Below are positions 1 to 8,176 of a DNA stretch of 55,504 bases, piece by piece. The stretch's first letter is position 1, and the number at the start of each line of letters is the position of its first letter. A program made the translations under genes and the position numbers. The notes under the pieces were generated by a model. The model was not told the origin of the DNA. It worked only from the letters and a program-made list of their open reading frames with translations, and made no database searches. Origin of the DNA: CAZSLC01 sp964607675 (GTDB lineage: Bacteria; Bacteroidota; Bacteroidia; Bacteroidales; UBA932); assembly GCA_964607675.1 (NCBI GenBank), contig CAZSLC010000012.1, positions 1-55,504 on the forward strand, written 5' to 3'.

Positions 1-2
1 TT

Positions 3-887
3 GAGAGACTTCTGAGCCTAATGAAACTGCTTACTTCCAATGTAAACTACACCATAGAGGATTTGGCAGAGAGGCTCAATATGTCAGACAGAAGTGTCTA
101 TCGGTACATAAGCACATTCAAGGATGCTGGATTTATCGTTGTTAAAAATGGAGATTGCTTCTCCCTCAGTGTTGAAAGCAAATATTTCAAGGACATCTCC
201 CAACTTGTCCATTTCACCGAGGAGGAGGCCTACATCTTCAACAGCCTCCTCGACTGTATTGATGGCAACAATGTGCTCAAGGAGAACCTCCGCAGGAAAT
301 TGGCATCTATCTACAACTATTCCAATATCGCCGATTGTGTAGTATCAAAGAAGAGTTCTTCGATAGTTCACTCCCTCCTTGAGGCAATGCAGGGGCACAA
401 GCAGGCCCGATTGATCAATTATTACTCCTCTCACAATGACACCATCAACGACAGGGAGATTGAGCCATTTGGCTTCACTACCAACTACAATCATGTGTGG
501 TGCTTCGACCTTAAGGATGGGCAGAACAAACTCTTCAAGACCCTCAGGATTGGCTCGGTAGAGGTATCAGAGAAAGAATGGCAGCATGAAGCTGAGCACA
601 AAGAGGGCTACATCGACATTTTCAGAATGAGTGGGTACGAGCAGCACAATGTCAAACTTCTCCTCGGGGTGATGTCATACAACCTCCTCCTCGAAGAGTA
701 CCCCCTTGCCAAAAGAGATCTCAAATCAGTTGGTGAGAACAGATGGCTTCTCGACACCATGGTGACCTCTTTCTATGGAATAGGGAGGTTCTACCTCGGA
801 TTGGCCGACAATATCACCATTATCGACAGCCCTGGCTTCAAAGAGCATATTTTTAAATTTGTAAAACATAATTTTAAAAAAAATTAA
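3..887 (+). CDS. WYL-domain transcriptional regulator with N-terminal HTH (5' end outside window)
   Basis: The reading frame is open to the left edge. Codons before the first ATG (position 21) read ERLLSL and run into the helix-turn-helix, so the true start probably lies upstream of the window. The N-terminal ~60 residues form a DeoR/HTH_11-like winged helix (IEDLAERLNMSDRSVYRYI). The C-terminal half carries a WYL ligand-sensing domain (IEPFGFTTNYNHVWCFDL, then FKTLRIGSVEV). WYL proteins are DNA-binding regulators that respond to small ligands or nucleic acids; the ligand here is unknown. The stop codon lies 3 bases before the GH92 gene start, so the two are very likely co-transcribed and the regulator may control that hydrolase. 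The family call is firm; the target is inference. Confidence 0.85.
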   Translation, partial: ERLLSLMKLLTSNVNYTIEDLAERLNMSDRSVYRYISTFKDAGFIVVKNGDCFSLSVESKYFKDISQLVHFTEEEAYIFNSLLDCIDGNNVLKENLRRKLASIYNYSNIADCVVSKKSSSIVHSLLEAMQGHKQARLINYYSSHNDTINDREIEPFGFTTNYNHVWCFDLKDGQNKLFKTLRIGSVEVSEKEWQHEAEHKEGYIDIFRMSGYEQHNVKLLLGVMSYNLLLEEYPLAKRDLKSVGENRWLLDTMVTSFYGIGRFYLGLADNITIIDSPGFKEHIFKFVKHNFKKN

Positions 888-890
888 TAA

Positions 891-3239
891 ATGAATATCT
901 TTTTTAAATTTCTTACCACCTCCTTAATATCAATTATATTGAGCATCCCATCATACACACAGGATAAAATGAAAATAGAATATGTCAATCCATTAATAGG
1001 AACCAATGGCATGGGACATGTGTTCCCAGGTGCATGCACCCCATTTGGCTCAGTCCAACTAAGCCCAGATACAGAGATGATCCCACACAATATTGACGGA
1101 GTATATCAAAAAGAAACCTACTCCTACTGCGCTGGTTATCAATATTCTGATAAAACCATTTTGGGATTTAGCCACAGGCACCTAAGTGGGACAGGACACT
1201 CCGATTTGGGAGATATCCTGATGATGCCCACAACGGGTGAAATACACTTGACTCCTGGCACTGCCGATAGACCACAAGAGGGCTATCGATCTCGATTTAG
1301 GCACGAGACGGAGAGGGCAACTCCTGGCTATTACGAAGTGATGCTCGATGATTATGCCATAAAAGCACAACTCACCGCCACTCCCCGTACTGGAGTTCAC
1401 AAATATACCTATCCCTCTTCTGCCTCCGAAGGATCTGTGATCTTGGACCTCAATCATGGTATCTACAACTATGAAGGGAAAACTCTCTGGGCTACATTGA
1501 GGGTGGAGAACGACACCCTCATCACTGGATACAGGATCACTAATGGCTGGGCCAGAACCAATTATGTCTATTTTGCCATCAGCCTCTCAAGCCCCATCAA
1601 AGAGTATGGATATGTGGATCATGCAAATATCCCATACAATGGCTTCTGGAGGAGGTTCAAAATCAATAAGAACTTCCCAGAGATAGCAGGGAGGCAGATA
1701 GTGGCCTATTTCAATTTCGACACCTCCTCACAAAAAGAGATAGTGGCCAAAGTGGGTATTTCCGCCGTCAGCACTGCCCATGCCCTCGACAATCTCAACT
1801 CGGAGACAAAGGGGCTCAGCTTCGAATCTATTGCAGCCATGGCAGCCAACAAGTGGGAAAAGGAGCTCTCTACCATCACTGCGGAGGGAAACGAGGATCA
1901 GAAAGCAATGCTCTACACATCGTACTACCACACCATGATCAATCCATCAATATATAACGACACAGATGGCTCCTACAGGGGACTGGACCACAACATTCAC
2001 AAGGGAGAAGATTTCAATAACTATACTATTTTCTCCCTCTGGGACACCTACCGTGCCGAACATCCATTTCTCAACCTTATGAAAACGAAAGAGAATACAG
2101 ATATGGTCACCTCTATGATGAAACATCAGCAGCAAAGTGTCCACGGGATGCTTCCAGTATGGAGCCACATGGCCAATGAGAACTGGTGTATGAGTGGATA
2201 TCATGCAGTATCTGTCCTCGCCGATGCAATAAATAAAGGGGGCAACATTGATAAGGAGGCTGCCCTCAAGGCTATGGAACAGACCTCCAAAGTGGCATAT
2301 TACGAAGGGGTTGAAGAGTATATGAAGATAGGATATGTCTCCCTAAACTCCTCAAGGGTAGCAGCTTCCACCACCCTTGAATACTCCTATGACGATTGGT
2401 GCATCTATTACACTGCCCTCAAAATGGGGAGACAAGAGTTGGCCGATGAATATTATAAAAGGGCCCTCAACTACCGCAACATCTTCGACAAAGAGAGCGG
2501 TTTTGCAAGGGGGAAATATAAAGACGGCTCTTTCAAAAAGGACTTTGATGTACTTCAGACGCACGGAGAGGGCTTCATCGAGGGAAACTCATGGAACTTC
2601 TCATTTCACGTTCCGCATGACATCAACGGCGTTGTCTCCCTTATGGGTGGAGAGAAGGCTTTCATAGAAAAATTGGACAAACTCTTCGGCATGGAGCTTC
2701 CTTCCCAGTACTACGAGAAAAACGAAGATATCACCAAGGAGTGCCTTTTAGGTGGGTACGTCCATGGAAACGAGCCCAGCCATCATATCCCCTACCTCTA
2801 TGCTTGGACCTCTCAGCCTTGGAAAACTCAGTACTGGATGAGAGAGATTATGAACCGTATGTACAAGAACGACATCAACGGCCTCAGTGGCAATGATGAC
2901 TGTGGTCAAATGTCTGCATGGTATATGTTCAGTGCGATGGGCTTCTACCCAGTCTGCCCAGGGACAGATCAGTATGTCATAGGAGCCCCCTATCTTCCAT
3001 ACATAAAGCTTGATCTTCCAAATGGAAAATCCTTTGTCATCAAGGCTCCCGATGTAAGTGACGAGAATCGCTATATCAAGTCAGTGATACTCAATGGACA
3101 GCCCTATACCAAAACGTACATCACCCACGGAGACATTCTTGCAGGGGGTGAACTCAAATTCGTAATGTCCTCAAAACCAAATAAATCCAGAGGAAAGAAC
3201 CAATATGAAAGGCCTTATTCCATGAGTATTTCAAACTAA
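891..3239 (+). CDS. Secreted GH92 alpha-mannosidase
   Basis: This is a glycoside hydrolase family 92 protein (calcium-dependent, inverting exo-alpha-mannosidase family). An N-terminal hydrophobic signal (residues 1-23, ending near SYTQ) points to export. GH92 hallmarks are present in order: NPLIGTNG..HVFPGACTPFG near residues 33-53, the GFSHRHLSGTGHSDLGD block, SLWDTYRAEHP, EGNSWNFSFHVPHD (E564), GNEPSHH (E628) and GLSGNDDCGQMSAWYMF (D669/D670), which supplies family-conserved acidic residues. The length of 782 residues is normal for the family. No SusC/SusD genes are visible beside it, so it is not in an obvious polysaccharide utilisation locus here. It follows the WYL regulator by 3 bases. 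Mannosidase specificity is inferred from family membership; the exact linkage cannot be read from sequence. Confidence 0.93.
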   Translation: MNIFFKFLTTSLISIILSIPSYTQDKMKIEYVNPLIGTNGMGHVFPGACTPFGSVQLSPDTEMIPHNIDGVYQKETYSYCAGYQYSDKTILGFSHRHLSGTGHSDLGDILMMPTTGEIHLTPGTADRPQEGYRSRFRHETERATPGYYEVMLDDYAIKAQLTATPRTGVHKYTYPSSASEGSVILDLNHGIYNYEGKTLWATLRVENDTLITGYRITNGWARTNYVYFAISLSSPIKEYGYVDHANIPYNGFWRRFKINKNFPEIAGRQIVAYFNFDTSSQKEIVAKVGISAVSTAHALDNLNSETKGLSFESIAAMAANKWEKELSTITAEGNEDQKAMLYTSYYHTMINPSIYNDTDGSYRGLDHNIHKGEDFNNYTIFSLWDTYRAEHPFLNLMKTKENTDMVTSMMKHQQQSVHGMLPVWSHMANENWCMSGYHAVSVLADAINKGGNIDKEAALKAMEQTSKVAYYEGVEEYMKIGYVSLNSSRVAASTTLEYSYDDWCIYYTALKMGRQELADEYYKRALNYRNIFDKESGFARGKYKDGSFKKDFDVLQTHGEGFIEGNSWNFSFHVPHDINGVVSLMGGEKAFIEKLDKLFGMELPSQYYEKNEDITKECLLGGYVHGNEPSHHIPYLYAWTSQPWKTQYWMREIMNRMYKNDINGLSGNDDCGQMSAWYMFSAMGFYPVCPGTDQYVIGAPYLPYIKLDLPNGKSFVIKAPDVSDENRYIKSVILNGQPYTKTYITHGDILAGGELKFVMSSKPNKSRGKNQYERPYSMSISN

Positions 3240-3286
3240 TTTCAACATTTATTTCAATCTTCGGTACAACCTATTGTTATAAAACA

Positions 3287-3294
3287 TATATTTG
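3287..3294 (+). promoter_or_regulatory. Candidate Bacteroidetes -7 element for the ATP-grasp/GNAT cluster
   Basis: TATATTTG matches the TAnnTTTG -7 consensus of Bacteroidetes promoters and sits 32 bases before the ATG at 3327, in an 87-base gap after the GH92 stop. No clear TTTG -33 element is found at 19-21 bases spacing. Confidence 0.5.
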
Positions 3295-3326
3295 CCCCGT
3301 TTTTAAAATACATATACGAAACAGAC

Positions 3327-4298
3327 ATGAAAATAGGCTTGACCTACAACCTCAAATCATACTATTTGATTAAAGGTTTTTCATCCGAGCAAGTGTCGGA
3401 ATTTGATTGCGAAGAGACGATAGATGCGATAGAAAGAGCTCTCAAAAATGGCGGACACGAAACAATGAAAATCGGATGCCTTGAGCAACTTGTGGAGAAA
3501 TTGCAAAACGGAGAAAGATGGGACTTAGTGTTTAATATTGCTGAAGGTCTATACGGAATAGGTCGAGAAGCGCAAATACCTGCCCTATTAGATGCCTACC
3601 AAATCCCTTTCACATTCTCTTCTACAGAGATAACTACCCTCGCATTGGACAAAGGGATTACCAATACAATAATGCGTTCCAAGGGGATCAAAACTGCCAA
3701 TTTCAAGGTAGTCAGCACCTTAAAGGATATAAATAAAATAAAAATACCTTTTCCACTATTTGCAAAGCCAATAGCAGAGGGGACCAGCAAGGGTATCAAC
3801 CGTTTCTCTAAAATTGAGACAAAAGAGGCTCTCATCACCCAATGCGAATATATCCTTAAGACATTTCGCCAGCCTGCAATAGTCGAAGAATACCTCCCTG
3901 GCAAGGAATATACAGTGGGTATCCTCGGCAATGGTGCAGATGCGAAAGCAATAGGGGTAATGGAGATCAAGACCAAAGGTGAGGCAGATAGCGATGCCTA
4001 CACCTATGACAACAAACAACTCTATGAAAATCGTATCGAATACAACATCGTTGATGAGCCAGCGGTAAAAAAGTTAGCTCTCAGAGGATGGAAAGCAATG
4101 AATGCCTCAGATTGCGGAAGGGTAGATGTCAGATGCAACGCCAAAGGGGAACCATGCTTCATGGAGTTGAATACCATGGCTGGTCTCAACCCCACATACT
4201 CAGACCTATGCATCCTTTGCAATAAAGTTGGGATGAAATACGACGATCTCATCAACGGCATAGTTGAGAGTGCAATCAAACGTTACGATTTGCAATAA
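3327..4298 (+). CDS. D-alanine--D-alanine ligase-like ATP-grasp protein (first of two)
   Basis: A 323-residue ATP-grasp enzyme related to D-Ala-D-Ala ligase. Visible features are an N-terminal Rossmann-like region with DLVFNIAEGLYGIGREAQIP, which resembles the VFNxxEG..G.E..P substrate loop of Ddl; the ATP-grasp fold with FPLFAKPIAEGTSKGI; the lid/metal region IVEEYLPGKEYTVGILG; and the C-terminal metal-binding stretch GRVDVRCN..FMELNTMAGLNP. Enzymes of this type activate a carboxylate as acyl-phosphate and join it to an amine. It is unlikely to be the cell-wall Ddl itself because a second paralogue and an acetyltransferase follow directly and no mur genes are near. The substrate is unknown. 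The next gene starts 10 bases after the stop. Confidence 0.85.
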   Translation: MKIGLTYNLKSYYLIKGFSSEQVSEFDCEETIDAIERALKNGGHETMKIGCLEQLVEKLQNGERWDLVFNIAEGLYGIGREAQIPALLDAYQIPFTFSSTEITTLALDKGITNTIMRSKGIKTANFKVVSTLKDINKIKIPFPLFAKPIAEGTSKGINRFSKIETKEALITQCEYILKTFRQPAIVEEYLPGKEYTVGILGNGADAKAIGVMEIKTKGEADSDAYTYDNKQLYENRIEYNIVDEPAVKKLALRGWKAMNASDCGRVDVRCNAKGEPCFMELNTMAGLNPTYSDLCILCNKVGMKYDDLINGIVESAIKRYDLQ

Positions 4299-4308
4299 TA
4301 CAATTATA

Positions 4309-5241
4309 ATGAAAATCATCATACTTAAAGATGACATTTCTTTCTCCAATTCTGCAGATGAATTGGACAATCAACAAGAGGCAGATTTTGCTAAGGAGTA
4401 CCTTTCAAAAAAACATGAAGTCAAGGAGATAGCATTTACCCCTAATATTCAAGAGGTGATGGAGAGTATCCGACTATTCCATCCAGACGTGGTATTCAAC
4501 TTGGTAGAATCATTTTGTGGAGACGGAGCCCTCTCCATCATTGCGGTTCAGATGCTTCAAAGCATGCGTATCCCCTTCACAGGCAATAGCATGTATGCCC
4601 AACTCATCAGTTCCGACAAATCCCTTGCCAAACGCCTTCTTCGTCAAAGCAACATCCCCACCCCTACCGCCTCCTTCAAACACGACATCGAGTTTATCCT
4701 AAAAATGAATGGAGAGCACGCCTCTATGGCACTGGACGACACCTGCATTCGCACTTTCAGCACTGCTGCCGAAATGGATGCTGCCATAAAGGAAAAAGAG
4801 GCTCAGACGCATGGAAAATGGATAGCAGAACAATATATCAACGGCAGAGAATTCAATTGCGCCCTCCTTGGAGATATAATTCTCCCCCCTGCCGAGATTC
4901 GCTTCGACAAAGAATTTGTAGGGCATAAAATACTCACTTATGAGGCCAAATGGAATGAGAATGCGACATCATACCAACAGAGCCTCCGAAGTTTCAAAGT
5001 AGAGGAAAAAGTAAAAAAACGTCTTTTCTCCCTAATTAAGATGTGTGCCATCAATTTAGAACTCAAAGGGTACGCAAGGATAGACTTTCGTATGGATAGA
5101 TATGAAAACCTCTACGTCATAGACATTAACACCAACCCATGCATCTCTCCTGATTCAGGCTTTGTAGCCATGGCACTCCAACAAGGCCTCACAATAGAAG
5201 AGATGTTCGATAAAATAATACAAGATGCTTTCGTTTCGTAA
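4309..5241 (+). CDS. D-alanine--D-alanine ligase-like ATP-grasp protein (second of two)
   Basis: A second ATP-grasp ligase, 310 residues from the ATG at 4309. An upstream in-frame start at 4264 would overlap the preceding gene by 35 bases and add a non-conserved tail, so 4309 is preferred. Key stretches are HPDVVFNLVESFCGDGALS (the Ddl-like VFNLxE loop), FTGNSMYAQLISSDKSLAK, KWIAEQYINGREFNCALLG, GYARIDFRMD and the metal-binding DINTNPCISPDSGF near the C terminus. It is clearly homologous in architecture to its upstream neighbour but quite diverged in sequence, suggesting two successive ligations rather than simple redundancy. Its end overlaps the GNAT gene by 17 bases, implying translational coupling. 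Substrate not assignable. Confidence 0.85.
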   Translation: MKIIILKDDISFSNSADELDNQQEADFAKEYLSKKHEVKEIAFTPNIQEVMESIRLFHPDVVFNLVESFCGDGALSIIAVQMLQSMRIPFTGNSMYAQLISSDKSLAKRLLRQSNIPTPTASFKHDIEFILKMNGEHASMALDDTCIRTFSTAAEMDAAIKEKEAQTHGKWIAEQYINGREFNCALLGDIILPPAEIRFDKEFVGHKILTYEAKWNENATSYQQSLRSFKVEEKVKKRLFSLIKMCAINLELKGYARIDFRMDRYENLYVIDINTNPCISPDSGFVAMALQQGLTIEEMFDKIIQDAFVS

Positions 5242-5731
5242 AGATATCACCCCTGAAGATGCCCCAAGAATAGGGCAAATGTTGAAGGATACACACTTCT
5301 TCGACGAATCACCAGATGAAATAGAGATAGCAATAGAACTCATAGAGGAGAGCCTCACCAAAGGGAACAATGTAGAGAACTACAGAACCATTATTGCCCA
5401 AGAGACTGACACCACCTCTGGCAAGGTCGATATCGTTGGATACATCTGCTTCGCCAGGGTACCATGTACCGTCACCACCTTCGAATTGTATTGGCTATGC
5501 GTCGATAAAAAATTGCAAGGCAAAGGGATTGGGAGGATGCTGATAGATGAGGCAACCAAAGAGATTGTAGCCCTCAAAGGGAAAAAGATTATTCTCCAAA
5601 CTGCAGGGAGGGAACAATACCTTCCGACGCAACAATTCTACCTCTCCATCGGATTTATCGAAGAGGCCCGCATCAAAGACTATTTCTGCGAAGGGGACGA
5701 CTGCGTCATATTCACCAAATCGGCCAATTAG
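5225..5731 (+). CDS. GNAT-family N-acetyltransferase
   Basis: A 168-residue GCN5-related acetyltransferase. The acetyl-CoA binding motif A is visible as LYWLCVDKKLQGKGIGRMLI (Q/RxxGxG/A form), followed by the usual Y/F-rich beta strands (QQFYLSIGFIEEA). It starts inside the last codons of the second ATP-grasp gene (17-base overlap), so the three genes form one cassette. A plausible reading is acetylation of an amine on the substrate or product of the two ligases, but no sequence feature identifies that substrate. Its stop codon overlaps the convergent phosphoesterase gene by 4 bases (5728-5731). Confidence 0.88.
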   Translation: MLSFRKDITPEDAPRIGQMLKDTHFFDESPDEIEIAIELIEESLTKGNNVENYRTIIAQETDTTSGKVDIVGYICFARVPCTVTTFELYWLCVDKKLQGKGIGRMLIDEATKEIVALKGKKIILQTAGREQYLPTQQFYLSIGFIEEARIKDYFCEGDDCVIFTKSAN

Positions 5732-6753
5732 TAGCTCATTACATCCTTTATCTCACCAGTACTCAACCTTATCCACGTTTTCAATTTGGGGCTGTTTTCA
5801 TATATTGTTACTACCCTTGCTCCATTGATACCCAGATTGAAGTACTCGGTGTGGCCACCAGAGAATCTCCCATAGGCAAGCAAAATCCCCTGCCACATCA
5901 CCATAAAGTCATTGTCATGATCGTGTCCTGCAAAAACAGCTCTCATATCTCCCCTCTCCTTCATCTCGGCAAAGAGACCACTATTGATTTTAGGGGCACA
6001 AGGGGCCTCCTTGAAGTCACCAACTACTTTCGAGGAATCTGCCTTGATGGCATACTCATATTCTGGAAGTGGAATATGCAAAAAGGTCAATGAATTGACT
6101 GGTTTCCCGTCATTTATAATAGCATGCCTCTTACTTTTATCTGAATACCAATTGATCTGCTCTCGAGCTATAAAATCATATCCATCTACACCATCCCCCT
6201 TAAAGCGGCTATATGAATGGGAATCAAAACAATAAATCATATATGCAACAGAAACTTTCTCCTCGTTGGAAGAATATATTGGCAAAGCATAGTTACTATC
6301 CCCAGGGAGGGCTATCCCATTATATTTATCGTTGTAAGAGACGCAATTGTCATACTTCATAGCCTCATCCATAAAATACCTATCACTGACACCAAACTCA
6401 TGATCATGATTACCAAAGACTATTCCGAAAGGGATATCGAAATCATTCAGAAAGCTCATTATCTTCTGAAAATTCTCTTTTGCAGGCTCGCTATAGATAA
6501 TATCACCCGTTACCATTATAAGATCTGGTTTTTCCCCATTAACCACATTTTCAATACACATATAAGCACTATCAGACCTGATATCGCCCATCTTAAGGTG
6601 CAAATCGGTGAACTGCACTATTTTAAACTCCCCTTCTTTTGGAAAAGAAAGCTCTAAATCTTTGGAAAAATCATTTGGATCTTCGCAAGAGGCAATGCTC
6701 ATAGAGAATAATATCCCTAATAAAGAATAAAATAAAGTTTTCCTTCTACTCAT
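5728..6753 (-). CDS. Calcineurin-like metallophosphoesterase, lipoprotein
   Basis: A 341-residue predicted lipoprotein: a hydrophobic N terminus followed by a lipobox ending at C23 (SMSIASC). The metallophosphoesterase signature blocks occur in order: FTDLHLKMG (metal-binding D and H), VTGDII, FGNHDHEFG, the histidine in FLHIPLPEY and the double-histidine motif FAGHDHDND. These bind the two-metal centre that hydrolyses phosphate esters. The overall form resembles the Bacteroidetes purple-acid-phosphatase-like (PAP29-like) secreted phosphoesterases. The protein is probably anchored in the periplasm or on the cell surface. It stands alone on the minus strand between two plus-strand units. The exact substrate is unknown. 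Confidence 0.9.
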   Translation of the reverse strand: MSRRKTLFYSLLGILFSMSIASCEDPNDFSKDLELSFPKEGEFKIVQFTDLHLKMGDIRSDSAYMCIENVVNGEKPDLIMVTGDIIYSEPAKENFQKIMSFLNDFDIPFGIVFGNHDHEFGVSDRYFMDEAMKYDNCVSYNDKYNGIALPGDSNYALPIYSSNEEKVSVAYMIYCFDSHSYSRFKGDGVDGYDFIAREQINWYSDKSKRHAIINDGKPVNSLTFLHIPLPEYEYAIKADSSKVVGDFKEAPCAPKINSGLFAEMKERGDMRAVFAGHDHDNDFMVMWQGILLAYGRFSGGHTEYFNLGINGARVVTIYENSPKLKTWIRLSTGEIKDVMSY

Positions 6754-6775
6754 AAATTAGATTTTTATTAAATAA

Positions 6776-6783
6776 CAAAATTA
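6776..6783 (-). promoter_or_regulatory. Candidate -7 element for the phosphoesterase gene
   Basis: Read on the minus strand the bases are TAATTTTG, matching TAnnTTTG, 22 bases upstream of the phosphoesterase ATG. No convincing -33 TTTG at proper spacing. Confidence 0.4.
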
Positions 6784-6825
6784 ATAGTAATTTTACAAAT
6801 GCATTAATCTTTAACCATAATAGTT

Positions 6826-7089
6826 ATGAGTTCTATTAAAGAAAAGAGAGAAAAGGACGAAAAGATAGATTTTGAGTACTATGACAATGATCTTGGACCA
6901 ATGAGAGGACAGATAAGTAAAAAAAGTTACAATAGAGTAAGTGTCATTATTACTATTTTCGCCATCATAACCATCATCGGAATCATCCTTATTTTAATTG
7001 GTGATCAAGACTCAGCACTACGCAACTGGGGTATAGGTATAGCCACAATAAGTGCCTTAGGAGTATTGATTAGCCCTATTTTCGGGTAA
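6826..7089 (+). CDS. Small two-helix membrane protein, unknown function
   Basis: An 87-residue protein I do not recognise. The first ~35 residues are highly charged (Lys/Glu/Asp-rich: EKREKDEKIDFEYYDND) and end in a Lys/Ser patch. They are followed by a hydrophobic helix at about residues 38-58 (Ile-rich) and a second at about 66-86, separated by a short GDQDSALRNW loop. It is therefore likely an inner-membrane protein with an acidic cytoplasmic tail. It is the only gene on the plus strand here, bounded by the divergent phosphoesterase and the convergent lspA 18 bases downstream. A possible weak -7 (TAATTTTA, 6788-6795) lies upstream. Confidence 0.6.
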   Translation: MSSIKEKREKDEKIDFEYYDNDLGPMRGQISKKSYNRVSVIITIFAIITIIGIILILIGDQDSALRNWGIGIATISALGVLISPIFG

Positions 7090-7107
7090 TGTATTGCCCC
7101 AACACAC

Positions 7108-7719
7108 TTATTCGTGTGAAAAATAATTCCACTTGAAAATCACTAAATAAAGGGCACCTATCGTGATGCAAGAATCTGCAACATTAAAAATAGGTCGGAA
7201 AAATATAAATCTCTCTCCTCCCCAAAAAGGGAACCAATCAGGCAAAGTGGTATCAATCAGTGGGAAATAGAACATATCCACAACCTTACCAAAGAAAAAA
7301 GGCGCATATCCCCCCCCATCAGGGAGAAATTGGGCAACATGCATTATAGAAGATTCTCCGAAAAGCACCCCATAGAAAAGACAATCGACAAGATTGCCGA
7401 GAGCCCCCACTAATATCAACGTCAATCCCACTAAGACACTCAGAGGGGCATTTTTCTTTATCAATTTGTTAATATAGTAAATTATAAACCCTGATAAGAC
7501 AATCCTTAACAGGGTTAATATAAATTTCCCAACATTGCCGCCAAATTCCATTCCAAAGGCCATACCTTTATTTTCGACAAATAAGATCTGAAACCAATTA
7601 AAAACATTGATTGACTCTCCAATGTGCATATTAGTCTTTACTAATACTTTGATCACTTGATCAACAATTAGCAAACATGCCGCTATGATAGTCAGTTTTT
7701 GGCCTTTAGTCAAAGTCAT
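7108..7719 (-). CDS. lspA: Lipoprotein signal peptidase (signal peptidase II)
   Basis: This is the aspartyl protease that cleaves prolipoprotein signal peptides before the lipid-modified cysteine. Catalytic aspartates are at D112 (LGNLVDCLFYG) and D182 (FNVADSCI). The conserved Asn is N50 in VENKGMAFGM, which replaces the common NxGAAF motif. Four hydrophobic helices are visible. At 203 residues it is longer than the ~160 of E. coli because of an insertion between about residues 118 and 174, which is typical of Bacteroidetes LspA. It abuts the upstream TraR/DksA-like gene with no intergenic base. Several of its likely substrates are encoded in this window: lipoproteins at 5728, 18363 and 48421. 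Confidence 0.96.
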   Translation of the reverse strand: MTLTKGQKLTIIAACLLIVDQVIKVLVKTNMHIGESINVFNWFQILFVENKGMAFGMEFGGNVGKFILTLLRIVLSGFIIYYINKLIKKNAPLSVLVGLTLILVGALGNLVDCLFYGVLFGESSIMHVAQFLPDGGGYAPFFFGKVVDMFYFPLIDTTLPDWFPFWGGERFIFFRPIFNVADSCITIGALYLVIFKWNYFSHE

Positions 7720-8130
7720 CTATTTATTACCTCCCAATTTGGCTTCAACACTCAATGTAGCGTGTGGAACTAATTTCAATCTCTCTTTAGGTATAAGTTT
7801 TCCTGTTTCACGACAAATACCATAACTCTTATTTTCAATTCTTATCAAAGCTGCCTCCAAAGATTGAATGAACTTAAATTGTCTTTGAGCCAATTGGCCT
7901 AACTCCTCTTTTGAAAGGGCAGAAGCACCCTCTTCAAGGACTTTGAATGTAGGTGATGTATCCTCAGTATCATTGCTTGTGCTATGAGTTACAGCTGACT
8001 TCAACTGCTCATAGTCTTCGCGCGCTTTTTCAAGTTTTTGAAGAATCAATTCTTTAAATTCTTGGAGTTCTTCATCGCTATAACGAACTTTTTCGTTAGC
8101 TTCCACATTTTGATTTTCATTCTTTCCCAT
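7720..8130 (-). CDS. TraR/DksA-family protein with degenerate zinc finger
   Basis: A 136-residue protein of the DksA/TraR type: a charged N terminus, a coiled-coil region (about residues 20-100, rich in Glu/Lys/Leu with LVQ/LEAAL heptads) and a C-terminal finger region YGICRETGKLIPKERL followed by VPHATLSVEAK. Only one cysteine of the four expected zinc ligands remains, so zinc binding in the classic C4 manner is not possible. This degenerate form is common in Bacteroidetes orthologues. DksA-like proteins enter the RNA polymerase secondary channel, and that role here is inferred. It lies 46 bases downstream of ileS and abuts lspA, forming an ileS-traR-lspA unit. Confidence 0.85.
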   Translation of the reverse strand: MGKNENQNVEANEKVRYSDEELQEFKELILQKLEKAREDYEQLKSAVTHSTSNDTEDTSPTFKVLEEGASALSKEELGQLAQRQFKFIQSLEAALIRIENKSYGICRETGKLIPKERLKLVPHATLSVEAKLGGNK

Positions 8131-8176
8131 AATCCAATATTTTAATTCGTAAAAGTATAAAATTACTTTTACATTA

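Noticed and set aside
3240..3326. tRNA or small RNA in the longer intergenic gaps (3240-3326, 20395-20474, 40892-40997)
   Set aside because: No cloverleaf, T-loop consensus or CCA-like end is visible; the gaps are AT-rich and explained by promoter elements and, at 20412-20439, by the greA leader hairpin.
3596..3976. 126-codon minus-strand frame opposite the first ATP-grasp gene
   Set aside because: Antisense shadow; composition follows the reverse complement of the real gene.
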